Source: Candidatus Zipacnadia bacterium
Lineage (GTDB): Bacteria > Armatimonadota > Zipacnadia > Zipacnadales > Zipacnadaceae
Length of the DNA: 15,119 nucleotides
Direction: 5' to 3'
NCBI GenBank assembly: GCA_029821455.1
Contig: JALGTI010000133.1
Coordinates: 1-15,119 of the forward strand
Positions within the stretch are counted from its first letter, which is position 1, and every line of letters begins with the position of its first letter. Under the pieces are notes generated by a model that did no database searches, was not told the origin of the DNA, and saw only the letters and a program-made list of their open reading frames with translations. A program made the translations under genes and the position numbers. This document shows positions 14,488 through 15,119 of the stretch, piece by piece.

Positions 14488-15119
14488 ATGAGTCAAAGGT
14501 CCGTCCTGTACCTGGTCGGTCTCGGCATCAGTCTGGGTAGCGGATTGTTCGCTGCCTGGGTATGCTACCCGGGTGCGCGGGCAGGTCTTGTGGCGCAAGG
14601 ACTGTGGCGTGCGGAACTGATTTCCTATGACTATCGCCTCTCGTATACCAAGCCTCTCGGTCGTAGCCCCGATATCGTACTCGTTACCATAGACGAAGAG
14701 TCATTCTCCCAACCGGAACTAAACCGTTGGCCCTGGCCTCGGAGCTTTCATGCCAAAGTGATCAGGAATCTGGCGAAAGCAGGCGCGCGGCTGATTGGCG
14801 TGGACATCGTGCTTGCCGGCGTGAGTGGCGAGCCGGCCGCCGAGGCAGCCGAAAGCGAAGAATGGGCGCTTGAGCCTCCGCCTTCTGAGGACGATATCGA
14901 ACTGACCGAAGCCTTGAAGGAGGCAGGCAATGTTATTCTGGCGATGGAGGTGGCTAGCGAGGGAGTAGCCGGTAAGGAAGGGGAGGCGGAGCTGGTTGTC
15001 GGCAGTTTCCCGTACTGGGAGTTTGAGGAGGCGGCCCTGGGTCTCGCCGCCGTGAACGTACCGGAGGACATTGACGGCTCGGTCAGGCGCTACTGGACTT
15101 CGATAGTCCATCAGGATGA
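14488..15119 (+). CDS. CHASE2-domain sensor protein, 3' partial
   Basis: The frame from ATG 14488 is open to the window end (210 complete codons). Residues 6-27 are a hydrophobic membrane segment. Residues ~45-210 form a CHASE2 extracytoplasmic sensor domain: YDYRLSYTKP (47-56), RSPDIVLVTIDEESF (59-73), RWPWPRSFHAKVI (80-92), AGARLIGVDIVL (98-109) and, later, LGLAAVNVPEDIDGSVRRY. The acidic stretch at ~113-135 is a variable insert. In this family CHASE2 is followed by two or three membrane helices and a cytoplasmic output domain: adenylate cyclase, Ser/Thr or His kinase, or GGDEF. That part is outside the window, so the output is unknown. AAGGGGAG at 14478-14485 is the ribosome binding site. 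Confidence 0.85.
   Translation, partial: MSQRSVLYLVGLGISLGSGLFAAWVCYPGARAGLVAQGLWRAELISYDYRLSYTKPLGRSPDIVLVTIDEESFSQPELNRWPWPRSFHAKVIRNLAKAGARLIGVDIVLAGVSGEPAAEAAESEEWALEPPPSEDDIELTEALKEAGNVILAMEVASEGVAGKEGEAELVVGSFPYWEFEEAALGLAAVNVPEDIDGSVRRYWTSIVHQD

Overview
The window looks like a GC-rich (roughly 60% by eye) chromosomal segment of a free-living bacterium with many carbohydrate-active and sensory genes. TPR repeats of the kind found near CHAT proteins, a CHASE2 sensor, a GH42-like hydrolase, a ceramidase-like protein, a URO-D-like protein and DegT aminotransferases together suggest an uncultivated lineage near Planctomycetota, Armatimonadota or Chloroflexota. This is a guess from gene content; no rRNA, tRNA or other marker gene is visible.

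Layout. (1) Positions 1-1331, plus strand: the 3' part of a TPR protein with exact 46-residue repeats. It is broken near its end by what looks like an 82-bp deletion that puts the natural C-terminus out of frame. (2) Positions 1346-1559: noncoding, with a promoter-containing repeat element and two palindromes. (3) Positions 1560-6586, minus strand: a two-gene operon of a secreted GH42-like TIM-barrel protein and an unrecognised beta-sandwich plus alpha/alpha-toroid protein. A second diverged copy of the promoter repeat lies upstream of it (6672-6833), so the operon is bracketed by direct repeats. (4) Positions 6834-7871: about 1 kb without an intact gene, holding a G-rich stretch, a hairpin repeat and pieces of a transposase gene. 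(5) Positions 7872-11338, minus strand: a DegT/StrS-type PLP aminotransferase, then a ceramidase-like protein whose frame runs through the expected stop into a sugar isomerase/epimerase. (6) Positions 11339-12129: divergent intergenic region with a sigma70-like promoter, a second transposase remnant and the truncated C-terminus of a beta-sandwich protein. (7) Positions 12130-14426, plus strand: a second DegT/StrS aminotransferase followed closely by a URO-D/MtaA-like protein. (8) From 14448: promoter and N-terminal part of a CHASE2 sensor protein that runs off the window.

How the genes may work together (inference): two divergent PLP aminotransferases, a metal-dependent sugar epimerase, a metal amidase-like protein and a URO-D-fold protein form a compact divergon next to a secreted glycosidase operon. 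This would fit uptake and conversion of an amino- or keto-sugar or cyclitol, but no substrate can be read from the sequence. Decayed transposase pieces on both sides of the minus-strand operon suggest that this block was rearranged by an insertion sequence.
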